64,000 nucleotides of DNA from Hippea maritima DSM 10411. Lineage in GTDB: Bacteria; Campylobacterota_A; Desulfurellia; Desulfurellales; Hippeaceae. The position numbers and the translations under genes are program-made. The notes beneath the pieces were generated by a model, which ran no database searches, was not told the origin of the DNA, and worked only from the letters and a program-made list of their open reading frames with translations. Positions 29,460-36,837 of the stretch are shown here, one piece after another (positions within the stretch are counted from its first letter, which is position 1; each line of letters starts with the position of its first letter). The stretch lies in contig NC_015318.1 of the NCBI RefSeq assembly GCF_000194135.1, positions 696,501-760,500 on the forward strand, read 5' to 3'.

Positions 29460-30254
29460 TTATCCTACTTTGCTTAGGTTTCTTGCAATATCTGAGAGTA
29501 GCTCATTGCCTAATGAATCTATAACCCTTTGATATCGTTCAAAATTTCTCTGTGATTCTATGAGTTTTACCATTTCATTCACTATGGTTACATTACTCAT
29601 CTCAAGATAGCCTTCTTTTAAAAATGTATTTGGTGCTGGTATAGGAGACTCTCCGTTTATAGGGCTAAACATGCTGTTTGGCTCTTTTTTTAGGTTCGTG
29701 TAGTTGGCAAAGTCTCTTATTGCTAATTTATCTATTCTTACACCATCTGAATACACCTCTCCGTCGTTTTTTATGAGGATTGTTTTGCCAGTGATTTTTA
29801 TTAGCTTGTGGTTTATAAGATAGTTTTCACCAACTACCGGATATCCGGTGCCCCTTTGAATTAATATTCCATCTTTGTTTATTTCGAATTGGCCGTTTCT
29901 TGTGTATTGTATGCCTTTAGGTGCTAAAACCAAAAAAAATCCTTTGCCCTCCAATGCAAAATCTAATTTATTTCCCGTGTGTCTTAAGGGGCCTTGGGAA
30001 AAGTCTATGTAATTTGTATCCAGATGTGGGGTTGAGTTTTTTGTTTCGTTAATGAAATTCGCTGCTGCTTGGGTATCTGGAGGTATAGGTAGATTTGCAT
30101 TAGCCATACCCCAAATTCTTGACCAGCTCTTAACATTTATGCCTTCTTTTTTAAAACCTGGGGTGTTGAGGTTTGCTATGTTATTTGTAATGTTATTAAC
30201 TCTTTGCATTTCTATTACCATACCACCTGCAGCATCATAAACACCACTAAACAT
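29460..30254 (-). CDS. flgF: Flagellar proximal rod protein FlgF
   Basis: A 264-residue rod-family protein with N-terminus MFSGVYDAAGGMVIEMQRVN and the rod signature NNIANLNTPGFKKEG. It ends with EMSNVTIVNEMVKLIESQRNFERYQRVIDS. Position directly before flgG and divergence from FlgG in the central domain support FlgF rather than a second FlgG. It is the first gene of the operon. GGGAGGTG lies 6 bases before its ATG, and a sigma-54-type promoter lies just upstream. Confidence 0.9.
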   Translation of the reverse strand: MFSGVYDAAGGMVIEMQRVNNITNNIANLNTPGFKKEGINVKSWSRIWGMANANLPIPPDTQAAANFINETKNSTPHLDTNYIDFSQGPLRHTGNKLDFALEGKGFFLVLAPKGIQYTRNGQFEINKDGILIQRGTGYPVVGENYLINHKLIKITGKTILIKNDGEVYSDGVRIDKLAIRDFANYTNLKKEPNSMFSPINGESPIPAPNTFLKEGYLEMSNVTIVNEMVKLIESQRNFERYQRVIDSLGNELLSDIARNLSKVG

Positions 30255-30278
30255 TTTTTCACCTCCCGCTGTATATTT

Positions 30279-30294
30279 AGCAAACGGTGTTCCT
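30279..30294 (-). promoter_or_regulatory. Sigma-54 (-24/-12) type promoter for flgFGA-ubiXB
   Basis: On the minus strand AGGAAC (30289-30294), five bases, then TTGCT (30279-30283) matches TGGCAC-N5-TTGCW with the exact GG-N10-GC spacing. The predicted start point lies about 14 bases before the flgF ATG, leaving just room for the Shine-Dalgarno. Flagellar rod genes are often RpoN-dependent. Confidence 0.6.
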
Positions 30295-30304
30295 TTTAAT
30301 GAGC

Positions 30305-30333
30305 TTGTCTATTGTGTGTTTTGGAATTATAAT
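30305..30333 (+). promoter_or_regulatory. Sigma-70-type promoter for the ABC exporter operon
   Basis: TTGTCT (30305-30310), 17 bases, then a perfect TATAAT (30328-30333), about 70 bases before the permease start codon at 30402. Confidence 0.5.
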
Positions 30334-30401
30334 TATTCTGAAAATTGCCTTATAGGTTCTAATTGGGTGTTTAAGTGTTTTTTTAATAACGGGGAGGTGG
30401 A

Positions 30402-31190
30402 ATGATTAGGTTTGTTAGCTTTACGCTAAAGACTGTTTTGAAGGATAGGTTATTCTTGTTAATTAGTTCTTTGATTTTGGTATATGCGTTTATACCTATT
30501 TTCAGTTATTTTTCCATGAGGCAACTGCAAGAGATATCCATAACCATGTCTATAACTCTAAATTCCTTTATATTACTTGTTCTTTCGATTTTTGGAGGAG
30601 TGTATACAATATGGCGCGATATAGAAAGGAAATACACATTCACGCTCTTGAGTTTGCCCGTTAAAAGATCATCCTATGTTGTTGGCAGATTCACAGGTTT
30701 TGCGGTTATAATGCTAATGATAACGACAATAGATTTCCTGCTCGGCATAGTGGCTATAAAAATTTCCGCAAGTTTCTATAAATCAAGCCTTCCTATCGTT
30801 TGGTTTAACATATTTTGCGCTTACTATTTTTCCCTTTTGAAATATATCTTGATTTTGGCTTTTGGTTTCCTTTTTGCGTCTTTCTCCACATCCTTCTTTA
30901 CTCCAATATTCTCCACAATTCTCATGTATTTAGCTGGAAATTCCATTCAGGGCGTGTATGATTATATCTTAAAAAGCTCATCGGATGTATCAAGCTTGGT
31001 AAAAACCACGATAAAGTTTATCTATTATATCTTGCCAAACTTTTCTGCTTTTGATTTTACGGCCAACGCTGCCTATGCTTTGCATATATCACAAAAGAGT
31101 TTGCTAATAACTTTGGTTTATTTTGCAATCTATTTTGCCATTATCATGACACTTGCGATTATGATATTTTCTAAAAGGGATCTAACATGA
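30402..31190 (+). CDS. ABC-2 type transporter permease
   Basis: A 262-residue integral membrane protein with six predicted membrane segments (about 16-36, 52-75, 95-120, 135-180, 165-190, 235-258). The WRDIERKYTFTLLSLPVKRSSYVVGRFTG loop (shown in the first cytoplasmic loop, residues 70-98) is typical of ABC-2 exporter permeases. The cognate ATPase is the third gene of the operon at 32062. Substrate unknown. A GGGAGGTGG site precedes the ATG. It overlaps the next gene by four bases. Confidence 0.85.
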   Translation: MIRFVSFTLKTVLKDRLFLLISSLILVYAFIPIFSYFSMRQLQEISITMSITLNSFILLVLSIFGGVYTIWRDIERKYTFTLLSLPVKRSSYVVGRFTGFAVIMLMITTIDFLLGIVAIKISASFYKSSLPIVWFNIFCAYYFSLLKYILILAFGFLFASFSTSFFTPIFSTILMYLAGNSIQGVYDYILKSSSDVSSLVKTTIKFIYYILPNFSAFDFTANAAYALHISQKSLLITLVYFAIYFAIIMTLAIMIFSKRDLT

Positions 31191-32071
31191 AACTTAAAGG
31201 CTTGTCTGGATACTTTACTTACATAGTTTTCACTGCTCTATTGGTTTTATATGCTGTTTTTGCTCCAACTTTTCGGAACGACATGCTTAAACGACCTTTG
31301 TTTGAGAAACTTGGATACACCCCCCACGGAAAATTTTACAAGATAATTCTTGGTGAATTCAGGTGGTTTGTGGGCGAATATCTGTCTTTTAAGTCTATTA
31401 TTTACTACGGCGACAAGGTGGATTTTATTAGAAAGAGGCAGTTTAGAAAGATTGAGTATTACAACCTTTATAGAACTATAGAGACATCGATTCTGCTTAA
31501 TCCTTATAATGAGGATGCTTACTATTTTGCTCAGGCTACCTTTAGTTGGGATGTTGGACATGTAAAGGCCACAAACAGACTGCTTAAGTATGTCATGAAA
31601 TATAGAACATGGGATTTTAAAGTTCCGTTTTTTTTAGGATTCAACTACGCTTATTTTCTAAAAGACTATAAAAAAGCCGCCTATTATTACAAAATAGCCT
31701 CTGAAATCTCAGGTTCCTCTTTGTTTACCAATTTAGCGGCGAGGTATTTTTATGAGGGTGGTCAAACTGCCCTTGCGATAAACTACCTAAAAACTATGAT
31801 AAAGATAACGCGCAAGAAGAGTATAAAAAAGGTGTATGAGATAAGGTTAAAAGCGCTTGAGGGTATATATGAAATAGAAAGAGCAGTAAAAGCCTTCAGG
31901 CAGAAGTTTCACAGAAATCCAAAAGATATAAAAGTGCTTCTAAAGTATGGATTTTTGAAAAAAATTCCAAAAGACCCATACGGAGGGATTTATTACATAG
32001 ACAAAGATGGCAGGGTAAAAACGACAAGTAATTTCGTATTCAAAAAACAGAAGGAGAAAAAATGGCACTGA
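31187..32071 (+). CDS. Membrane-anchored helical-repeat (TPR-like) protein of the ABC operon
   Basis: A 294-residue protein with an N-terminal hydrophobic anchor (about residues 9-27) and a periplasmic body of TPR/SEL-like helical pairs (for example NPYNEDAYYFAQATFSW and DYKKAAYYYKIASEISG). The C-terminal 50 residues (FRQKFHRNPKDIKVLLKYG, then IPKDPYGGIYYIDKDGRVKTTS) resemble the C-terminal module of pseudopilins and related proteins. It is sandwiched between the permease and ATPase genes, overlapping both by four and ten bases, so it is probably an accessory of the exporter. No named family recognised. Confidence 0.75.
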   Translation: MKLKGLSGYFTYIVFTALLVLYAVFAPTFRNDMLKRPLFEKLGYTPHGKFYKIILGEFRWFVGEYLSFKSIIYYGDKVDFIRKRQFRKIEYYNLYRTIETSILLNPYNEDAYYFAQATFSWDVGHVKATNRLLKYVMKYRTWDFKVPFFLGFNYAYFLKDYKKAAYYYKIASEISGSSLFTNLAARYFYEGGQTALAINYLKTMIKITRKKSIKKVYEIRLKALEGIYEIERAVKAFRQKFHRNPKDIKVLLKYGFLKKIPKDPYGGIYYIDKDGRVKTTSNFVFKKQKEKKWH

Positions 32072-32946
32072 TAAGAGTTAACAGTCTGGAAAAAACATTC
32101 AGGCTAAAAACCAAGAGATTTAAAGCATTAAACGGTATGAGTTTTGAGATAGAACAGGGTGAGATTTTGGGATTTTTAGGTCCAAATGGCGCAGGCAAAA
32201 GCACCACGATAAAGATCATGATGGACTTGATTAGAGCAGATAGTGGCAGTGTTGAAATAGCTGGAGTTGATTCAAGAAACCCTGAAGCTAAAAAAAATAT
32301 CGGTTTTATGCCTGAAAATCCCCAATATTTCGACACATTAACTGGGTTTGACCTGTTGATTTTTACGGCTTCTGTATTTGGTATAGATAAAAAACAGGCT
32401 TCCAAAAAGGCGTGGCAGTTGCTTGAGGAGTTTGGTTTAAAGGAAGCGGCAAAAAGACCTATTAGAAAGTACAGTAAAGGTATGATTCAGCGGGTGGGCT
32501 TTGCTGCCGCGTTAATCCATGAACCACAAATTCTGATATTGGACGAGCCGATGAGCGGTCTTGACCCGATAGGAAGGATATTGTTCAAAAATAAGATGAA
32601 GGAGTTAAACGAAAAGGGCGTAACCATATTTTTTAGCTCTCATATTATACCAGACATTGAAGACATCTGCTCAAGGGTTCTAATTGTCAACAAGGGAAAA
32701 GCAATAAAAAGTCTCACAAGGGAAGAGATTAAATTTATGACTACAACAGGGTTTAATGTGATAATAGACAGATGTATTGATGAGCTAAATTGCGCAAAAA
32801 TATCAGGGAATTTATACTCCATTGAGAGCAAAAAAGATGAATTAATAGCGGTACTAAAGCGAATTGAAAGCTATAATGTAAAAATTGTTGACATTGAGCC
32901 TGTGAAGAAGGATTTAGAAGAGGTGTTTGTTGAATTAATTAAATAG
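32062..32946 (+). CDS. ABC transporter ATP-binding protein
   Basis: A 294-residue ATPase. Walker A is GPNGAGKST (about 42-50), the Q-loop lies near MPENPQYF, the signature is YSKGMIQR, Walker B is ILILDEPMSGLDP, and the switch His is in FFSSHIIPDIE. The C-terminal 80 residues are the accessory domain common in ABC-2 exporter ATPases of the CcmA/NatA type. It energises the permease at 30402. AAGGAG precedes the ATG. Confidence 0.93.
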   Translation: MALIRVNSLEKTFRLKTKRFKALNGMSFEIEQGEILGFLGPNGAGKSTTIKIMMDLIRADSGSVEIAGVDSRNPEAKKNIGFMPENPQYFDTLTGFDLLIFTASVFGIDKKQASKKAWQLLEEFGLKEAAKRPIRKYSKGMIQRVGFAAALIHEPQILILDEPMSGLDPIGRILFKNKMKELNEKGVTIFFSSHIIPDIEDICSRVLIVNKGKAIKSLTREEIKFMTTTGFNVIIDRCIDELNCAKISGNLYSIESKKDELIAVLKRIESYNVKIVDIEPVKKDLEEVFVELIK

Positions 32947-33069
32947 GAAAAAGTTATTCTTGATTGGTTTTTTAATTTTTTCAATCTTGCCTGATTTTAT
33001 AGTGTTTGCTTTGTCTTGATGAATAAATACATCGGGTGTTGAAAGATTGTAGATATGGTTTTGTTTGCA

Positions 33070-33116
33070 AAATATTAAATATTTAATGTTGATTTTATTC
33101 TATGAAAGAATATAAT
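33070..33116 (+). promoter_or_regulatory. Promoter and inverted repeat for the toxin-antitoxin pair
   Basis: A promoter TTGATT (33089-33094), 16 bases, TATAAT (33111-33116) lies 27 bases before the antitoxin start. Directly upstream, an AT inverted repeat AAATATT-A-AATATTT (33070-33084) is a candidate operator for autoregulation. Confidence 0.55.
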
Positions 33117-33142
33117 AAATAAAAATGAAAAGGGAGAAAAAA

Positions 33143-33442
33143 ATGATTACGGCAAAAATGGGGGTTAAAGATTTAATAAGCAATTTAAATAAATTGAATG
33201 AGTTTGATTATATTGAGATTGAGGATAAAAAAAGCAAAAAATTAAAAGGGGTTTTTATTTCCGCAAAGCTTGCCATGGAATTTAAGAAGTTTTTGGAAGA
33301 GAAAAGTGATAAAGAAACAGAAGAGAAATTGAAAGCTTTTAGAAATATGATTAAACTATCAGATAGAAAAAATCCATTTTTAGAGCAATTTGACAAAGAT
33401 GATCCTAAAATATTGCAAAAAGTGAAAGGTATGAGCGAGTGA
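33143..33442 (+). CDS. Probable antitoxin of a PIN-domain toxin-antitoxin pair
   Basis: A 99-residue charged protein directly upstream of, and overlapping by four bases, a PIN toxin gene. The N-terminus ITAKMGVKDLISNLNKLNEFDYIEI could be a short DNA-binding/dimerisation region (Phd/YefM or AbrB-like folds are both possible). The C-terminal half is Lys/Glu/Asp-rich and probably wraps the toxin. The ATG at 33143 has AGGGAG 6 bases upstream; the ATG at 33125 lies before that site and is rejected. Identified mainly by context. Confidence 0.7.
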   Translation: MITAKMGVKDLISNLNKLNEFDYIEIEDKKSKKLKGVFISAKLAMEFKKFLEEKSDKETEEKLKAFRNMIKLSDRKNPFLEQFDKDDPKILQKVKGMSE

Positions 33443-33864
33443 AAGTTTTTGTTGATGCGAATATTTTTATAGACATTTTTAATGCTGATAGACCAATGCA
33501 TAGGTTCAGTGTGGCCACATATGAATATCTCTTAAAAACAAGAAGTGAGATTTTTACAAGCTGTGATTTAATTACAACTATTTATTACATAGAGTCTAAA
33601 AGAGATAAATTACAGGCTCTTTTAAACATCCAGAATATGATCAAGACTTTGAAAATTATAGACTTTTCTAATACTGTAATAGAGGAAGTTTGTGAGTTGA
33701 TGTTGAATTATAAGAACTATAAAGATTTTGAGGATGCTTTGCAATATGTTTTAGCTAAAAAGGAAAAGTGTGATTTGATAATTTCAAATGATAATGACTT
33801 TTACAGTCCTGATATTTTGACCTTGAGTTCTAAAGACTTTTATGAGAAATATTGTAAGCAATAA
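33439..33864 (+). CDS. PIN-domain ribonuclease toxin (VapC-like)
   Basis: A 141-residue PIN-domain protein, a Mg-dependent endoribonuclease toxin. The conserved acidic residues appear as D6 (FVDANIFIDIF), E52 (IESKRD), D99 (DFEDALQ) and D118 or D120 (SNDNDF). That is the usual PIN quartet. The ATG overlaps the antitoxin stop (GTGA). Gene order antitoxin-toxin is typical. Confidence 0.85.
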   Translation: MKVFVDANIFIDIFNADRPMHRFSVATYEYLLKTRSEIFTSCDLITTIYYIESKRDKLQALLNIQNMIKTLKIIDFSNTVIEEVCELMLNYKNYKDFEDALQYVLAKKEKCDLIISNDNDFYSPDILTLSSKDFYEKYCKQ

Positions 33865-33953
33865 ATAGAATTTAGTTGAAAAGCAATTTTTCAACCTATG
33901 GAGTGCAAAAGGAGTATTTGGTGTTTTTTGGGCTGGTTGAGTAAAAAATAAGT

Positions 33954-35882
33954 TTATTTTTGATCTTTTTTAATTTTTTCAGTCATAAGTCTAAATTGTT
34001 TTTGAAATTCCTCAACTTCCTTTTTGGAAGGCAAAAATGTGGATATTGGTTTTCCGGTTTTTAAAGATGCATATTTTACATTTATAAAATGTAATAGATT
34101 CCAGAGATATGGAGGATTAGGATTCATTTCTATTGCTTTATTTGCATGAAGTTTTGCTTCTTTTAAATTATCGTCAAACAGATATGCCAATGCAAGATAA
34201 TATTCACTTAGCCAGATTTTATGGAGCTTTTCTAACTTTTTTGCCTCTTGCAAAATTTCTTTCTTTAATTTTTCCGCCTCTTTTTTATCTTTTGTCGTCA
34301 TTTTTATGATTTTAATATCCTCTTTTATTAGGGGTATGTGGTTTATTCCTGTTGTAATTTTCAGATAATAGGGAACAGCTTTATAAATAAAGCGAGAAGA
34401 TGCTATCCAAAAAAGGTAATCATCCTGCGAGGCTTTGTAAAGCAGATCCAGTTTTTTATCTATTTGCTTTGTTTTTGGTATTTTGAATGTAAAATAAACA
34501 TCATTTTTTATGTGAGGAAATAGATATATTGTTGATAAAATATAAACTATAAATAGTATTATAATAAAGATATTCTTTGAAAAACCTTTAAGTGTAAAAA
34601 ACCTGCTTTTATCCGCCAAAGCCAGGATAATAAAAAACAAGGTAAGCAAAGCCGGGTGACGCAATGGCCAAGATAGACCTGCCTGAACGATAAAAACCAA
34701 AATCAATGATGGAATTAAAAGGTTTTCTATGTTTTTTTCTTTTTTCAATACTTTGATATAATAAAATATAGTCATAAAGACGATGCTCAAAAAAGCAAAA
34801 ATACCGAGTTCTTCAAGAATTTGAATAGGTTCGTTGTGTGCCCATGTAAAATTGCCAATAATATCAGAAGGAAATTTCAGTATTTTGCAGGATACTATTT
34901 GATAGGGGTCATTTAAAAATTTGAATGTTTCAAGGCCTGTGCCGAAAAATGGGTGCTTAAGCCACAGCAATATTGTTGCAAGCCAGATCATAAGACGCTG
35001 ATCAACAGAGCTATCTCCAATCATACCTTGGTGGGCAAACTTGACAAAAGGTGAATATCTGTTAAAGAAGAATACAGCTATGTATGTAACAAACAGCATG
35101 ATTAGCGTGTATTTTTCTTTTTTTGGCATATCAGGGCTAAAAAATCGTTTATGTATAAAGATGAATATAAAAACAGACAAAACGGCAAGCAAACCTGCTC
35201 TTGATGATGTGAGTGCCGCGGCAAATGTGAAAAAGACGTATATTATGAGTAGTTTAAGGAAGGTTTTCTTATCTGTTTGTTTTACTGTCCAGAAAGCTGT
35301 AATTATTAACCCTGTATTTATCAAAAGCGAGTTTAGGTTGGGTTGATATAGAAAACCGCCGATTGAGTGAACCGGTGTTATAAGTATAAAATATGGAACA
35401 ATCTTTTGTCCAAAAAAATTAAGCGATTTTAAGCAAAATTCAAAATAACTATAAGCTGCATCAATGAAAGAAATTAAAAAGATACCTCCAATAATAGGAT
35501 TGTCAAAAATAGGATGCCAAAAGGTTTTGTTTTTTTTATGGTTTGTGTTTGTGATTTTTAAACATAAGTCAGATTGTTCAAAAAATATAAAAACTATATA
35601 TAAAATAAAAAGAAAATAGAGAAAAAGCATACCATCGAGTTTATAGTAGCCAAAATATGTATCAAAAAAGGAGTATATTAGAAAAATTAGAATAAAAAGT
35701 GATAAGCAAGAAAAGCAAATCTGTTTTATCATAAAAAAATAAAAGAATGCAACGAAAGAAAAGATGGAGATGATATGAAATTTAAGGCTTAATTTAAAAA
35801 ACAGGTAAGAGCTTGTGGTAAAAGTTAAAGAAAAAAAGAACAATATAAAAAAAAGATATATACCACTCTTCCTTATTTTCAT
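33954..35882 (-). CDS. O-antigen ligase/PglL-like membrane oligosaccharyltransferase with TPR tail
   Basis: A 642-residue protein with about 11-12 membrane segments over residues 1-460. A Wzy_C-type core has SSRAGLLAVLSVF and the periplasmic loop FGTGLETF...WAHNEPIQILEELG, with the conserved His. The C-terminal 150 residues are soluble, with TPR-like helices (KLHKIWLSEYYLALAYLFDD). Such proteins ligate lipid-linked glycans to O-antigen core or to pilin (PglL/TfpO). Directly upstream is the split pilin operon, so pilin O-glycosylation is the likeliest role. No clear Shine-Dalgarno precedes the ATG. A terminator separates it from the pilin genes. Confidence 0.82.
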   Translation of the reverse strand: MKIRKSGIYLFFILFFFSLTFTTSSYLFFKLSLKFHIISIFSFVAFFYFFMIKQICFSCLSLFILIFLIYSFFDTYFGYYKLDGMLFLYFLFILYIVFIFFEQSDLCLKITNTNHKKNKTFWHPIFDNPIIGGIFLISFIDAAYSYFEFCLKSLNFFGQKIVPYFILITPVHSIGGFLYQPNLNSLLINTGLIITAFWTVKQTDKKTFLKLLIIYVFFTFAAALTSSRAGLLAVLSVFIFIFIHKRFFSPDMPKKEKYTLIMLFVTYIAVFFFNRYSPFVKFAHQGMIGDSSVDQRLMIWLATILLWLKHPFFGTGLETFKFLNDPYQIVSCKILKFPSDIIGNFTWAHNEPIQILEELGIFAFLSIVFMTIFYYIKVLKKEKNIENLLIPSLILVFIVQAGLSWPLRHPALLTLFFIILALADKSRFFTLKGFSKNIFIIILFIVYILSTIYLFPHIKNDVYFTFKIPKTKQIDKKLDLLYKASQDDYLFWIASSRFIYKAVPYYLKITTGINHIPLIKEDIKIIKMTTKDKKEAEKLKKEILQEAKKLEKLHKIWLSEYYLALAYLFDDNLKEAKLHANKAIEMNPNPPYLWNLLHFINVKYASLKTGKPISTFLPSKKEVEEFQKQFRLMTEKIKKDQK

Positions 35883-35909
35883 TACTGATTAATATCTATA
35901 TTACAAATC

Positions 35910-35944
35910 AAAAAAGCCGGTGAATTTCATAATTCTACCGGCTT
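35910..35944 (-). terminator. Rho-independent terminator after the pilin operon
   Basis: The minus strand folds as AAGCCGGT (plus an internal GAATT/AATTC extension) pairing with ACCGGCTT, followed by a T-run. The stem is long and nearly perfect. It ends the pilA-N/pilA-C transcript. Confidence 0.88.
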
Positions 35945-35971
35945 AGATTTAAATTTAATTAAAGTATTAGC

Positions 35972-36295
35972 TTATTCACCTAAAGTGCTCCACCCGCTGA
36001 AATTTACGCTAGATAAACCGCTTGCATTAGAGCCAGACACGAAATTACTAGTAGTGGTGGTATAATATATCTTGCTATATGCGCTTCCAGTTCCATATAC
36101 TTTGCCGTTTCCTTTAGGGTTATATGTATCAGCTATGTAAAGAGAACCATCCCCTCCGCCGTAATAACCAGCTTCAACATTTGCGGAAAGATTAATATCT
36201 GTAGTATCAGTTCCTCCTAGTGTAAAAGCATAAACTCCAGAAGCAAAAAACGCCATAGAACAAACACTCATAAACAGTGCTAATATTTTTTTCAT
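35972..36295 (-). CDS. PilA-C-like secreted pilin partner
   Basis: A 107-residue secreted protein. A Sec signal peptide (MKKILALFMSVCSMAFF..., cleaved after GVYA at about residue 23) leaves about 84 mature residues rich in Gly, Ser, Thr and Tyr. The pattern NLSANVEAGYY, then NPKGNGKVYGTGSAYSKIYYT, resembles the C-terminal globular domain of full-length type IV pilins. Gene order (short pilin first, secreted partner 18 bases later) matches the Geobacter PilA-N/PilA-C pair, in which the two chains assemble together. A YYTTTTSNFVSGSNAS stretch offers O-glycosylation sites. It has its own AAGGAGG ribosome site. Assignment is by pattern and context. Confidence 0.75.
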   Translation of the reverse strand: MKKILALFMSVCSMAFFASGVYAFTLGGTDTTDINLSANVEAGYYGGGDGSLYIADTYNPKGNGKVYGTGSAYSKIYYTTTTSNFVSGSNASGLSSVNFSGWSTLGE

Positions 36296-36313
36296 AATAA
36301 TCGCCTCCTTGAA

Positions 36314-36520
36314 TTAATATGGATAATGCATATTATCTGCGTAATATGCCTCTGCTGTTGTTTGAATGGTTTTCAAATCGCTTAATGCTGCTGAATCTTG
36401 AGCACTCCTTCTATACTTCGCATACTGCGGTATTGCTATAGCTGCCAAGATTGCAATAATTGCTACAACAACGAGCAACTCAATGAGTGTAAAACCCTTT
36501 TTGTTTCTAAATTCCCTCAT
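36314..36520 (-). CDS. Short type IV pilin, PilA-N-like
   Basis: A 68-residue prepilin with the class III signal REFRNKKG cleaved before F10 of [17 protein letters not shown], with Glu at mature position 5. The mature chain is only 59 residues: the hydrophobic N-terminal helix followed by [18 protein letters not shown] and [15 protein letters not shown], then a stop. Aromatics at mature positions 1, 24, 27, 50, 51, 57 and 59 resemble the spacing in Geobacter PilA (1, 24, 27, 51, 57). It lacks the C-terminal globular domain, which appears to be supplied by the next gene. AAGGAGG lies 8 bases before the ATG. Prepilin peptidase and pilus motor genes are not in the window. Confidence 0.9.
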   Translation of the reverse strand: MREFRNKKGFTLIELLVVVAIIAILAAIAIPQYAKYRRSAQDSAALSDLKTIQTTAEAYYADNMHYPY

Positions 36521-36837
36521 ACCTTAACCTCCTTTTCTCTTTCTTTTAGCCTAAGTTCACCTAATCCTTATATAAGCAAATACTTCCCTTTTTTAGAGAA
36601 ATTTATCACCCCCTTTATCTTAAAATTCACGCTGTTAGAAATACCATTTCCAAATTAATTCTATCAGATTGACTCTTTTAAGTCAAACTTCCTGTTTTTG
36701 TAAAAGATCCGTTTCTTTGCATATTACTTTGTTAGTTAATTATAATATACCACTTTTGCATGTTGTCAAGTTTTTAGAATTAGACATTGGGTTTAAGGAT
36801 GCAAATAGCATGCAGTATTTCTTGTTTTTCTCTTTTC
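36521..36837 (-). other. 317-base intergenic region upstream of the pilin operon
   Basis: No gene is seen here. It holds a strong sigma-70-type promoter at 36742-36769 and an inverted repeat TTGACT-6-AGTCAA at 36669-36686. It also holds a sigma-54-like element with GG-N9-GC spacing around 36576-36588, one base short of the canonical N10. Use of the upstream promoter would give a leader of roughly 215 bases. No c-di-GMP riboswitch consensus was recognised in it. Confidence 0.6.
36742..36769 (-). promoter_or_regulatory. Strong sigma-70-type promoter for the pilin operon
   Basis: On the minus strand a perfect -35 TTGACA (36764-36769) is followed after 16 bases by TATTAT (36742-36747). It lies between the 3' end of the OmpA gene and the pilin gene, about 220 bases before the pilin ATG. 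Confidence 0.65.

Noticed and set aside
33125-33142. Earlier start for the antitoxin
   Set aside because: The AGGGAG ribosome site lies after this ATG and is well spaced for the ATG at 33143.
33865-33953. Terminator after the PIN toxin gene
   Set aside because: A stem GTTGAAAA/TTTTCAAC is present at about 33873-33893, but it is AT-rich and not followed by a T-run.
35972-36520. A single pilin gene broken by a nonsense mutation or sequencing error
   Set aside because: The two parts are in the same frame, but the second has its own AAGGAGG ribosome site and a complete Sec signal peptide, which a broken single gene would not have.
36521-36740. c-di-GMP riboswitch in the pilin leader
   Set aside because: The tetraloop-receptor and GCAAAG-type core of the GEMM consensus could not be assembled; only one GCAAAG occurs, without the flanking stems.
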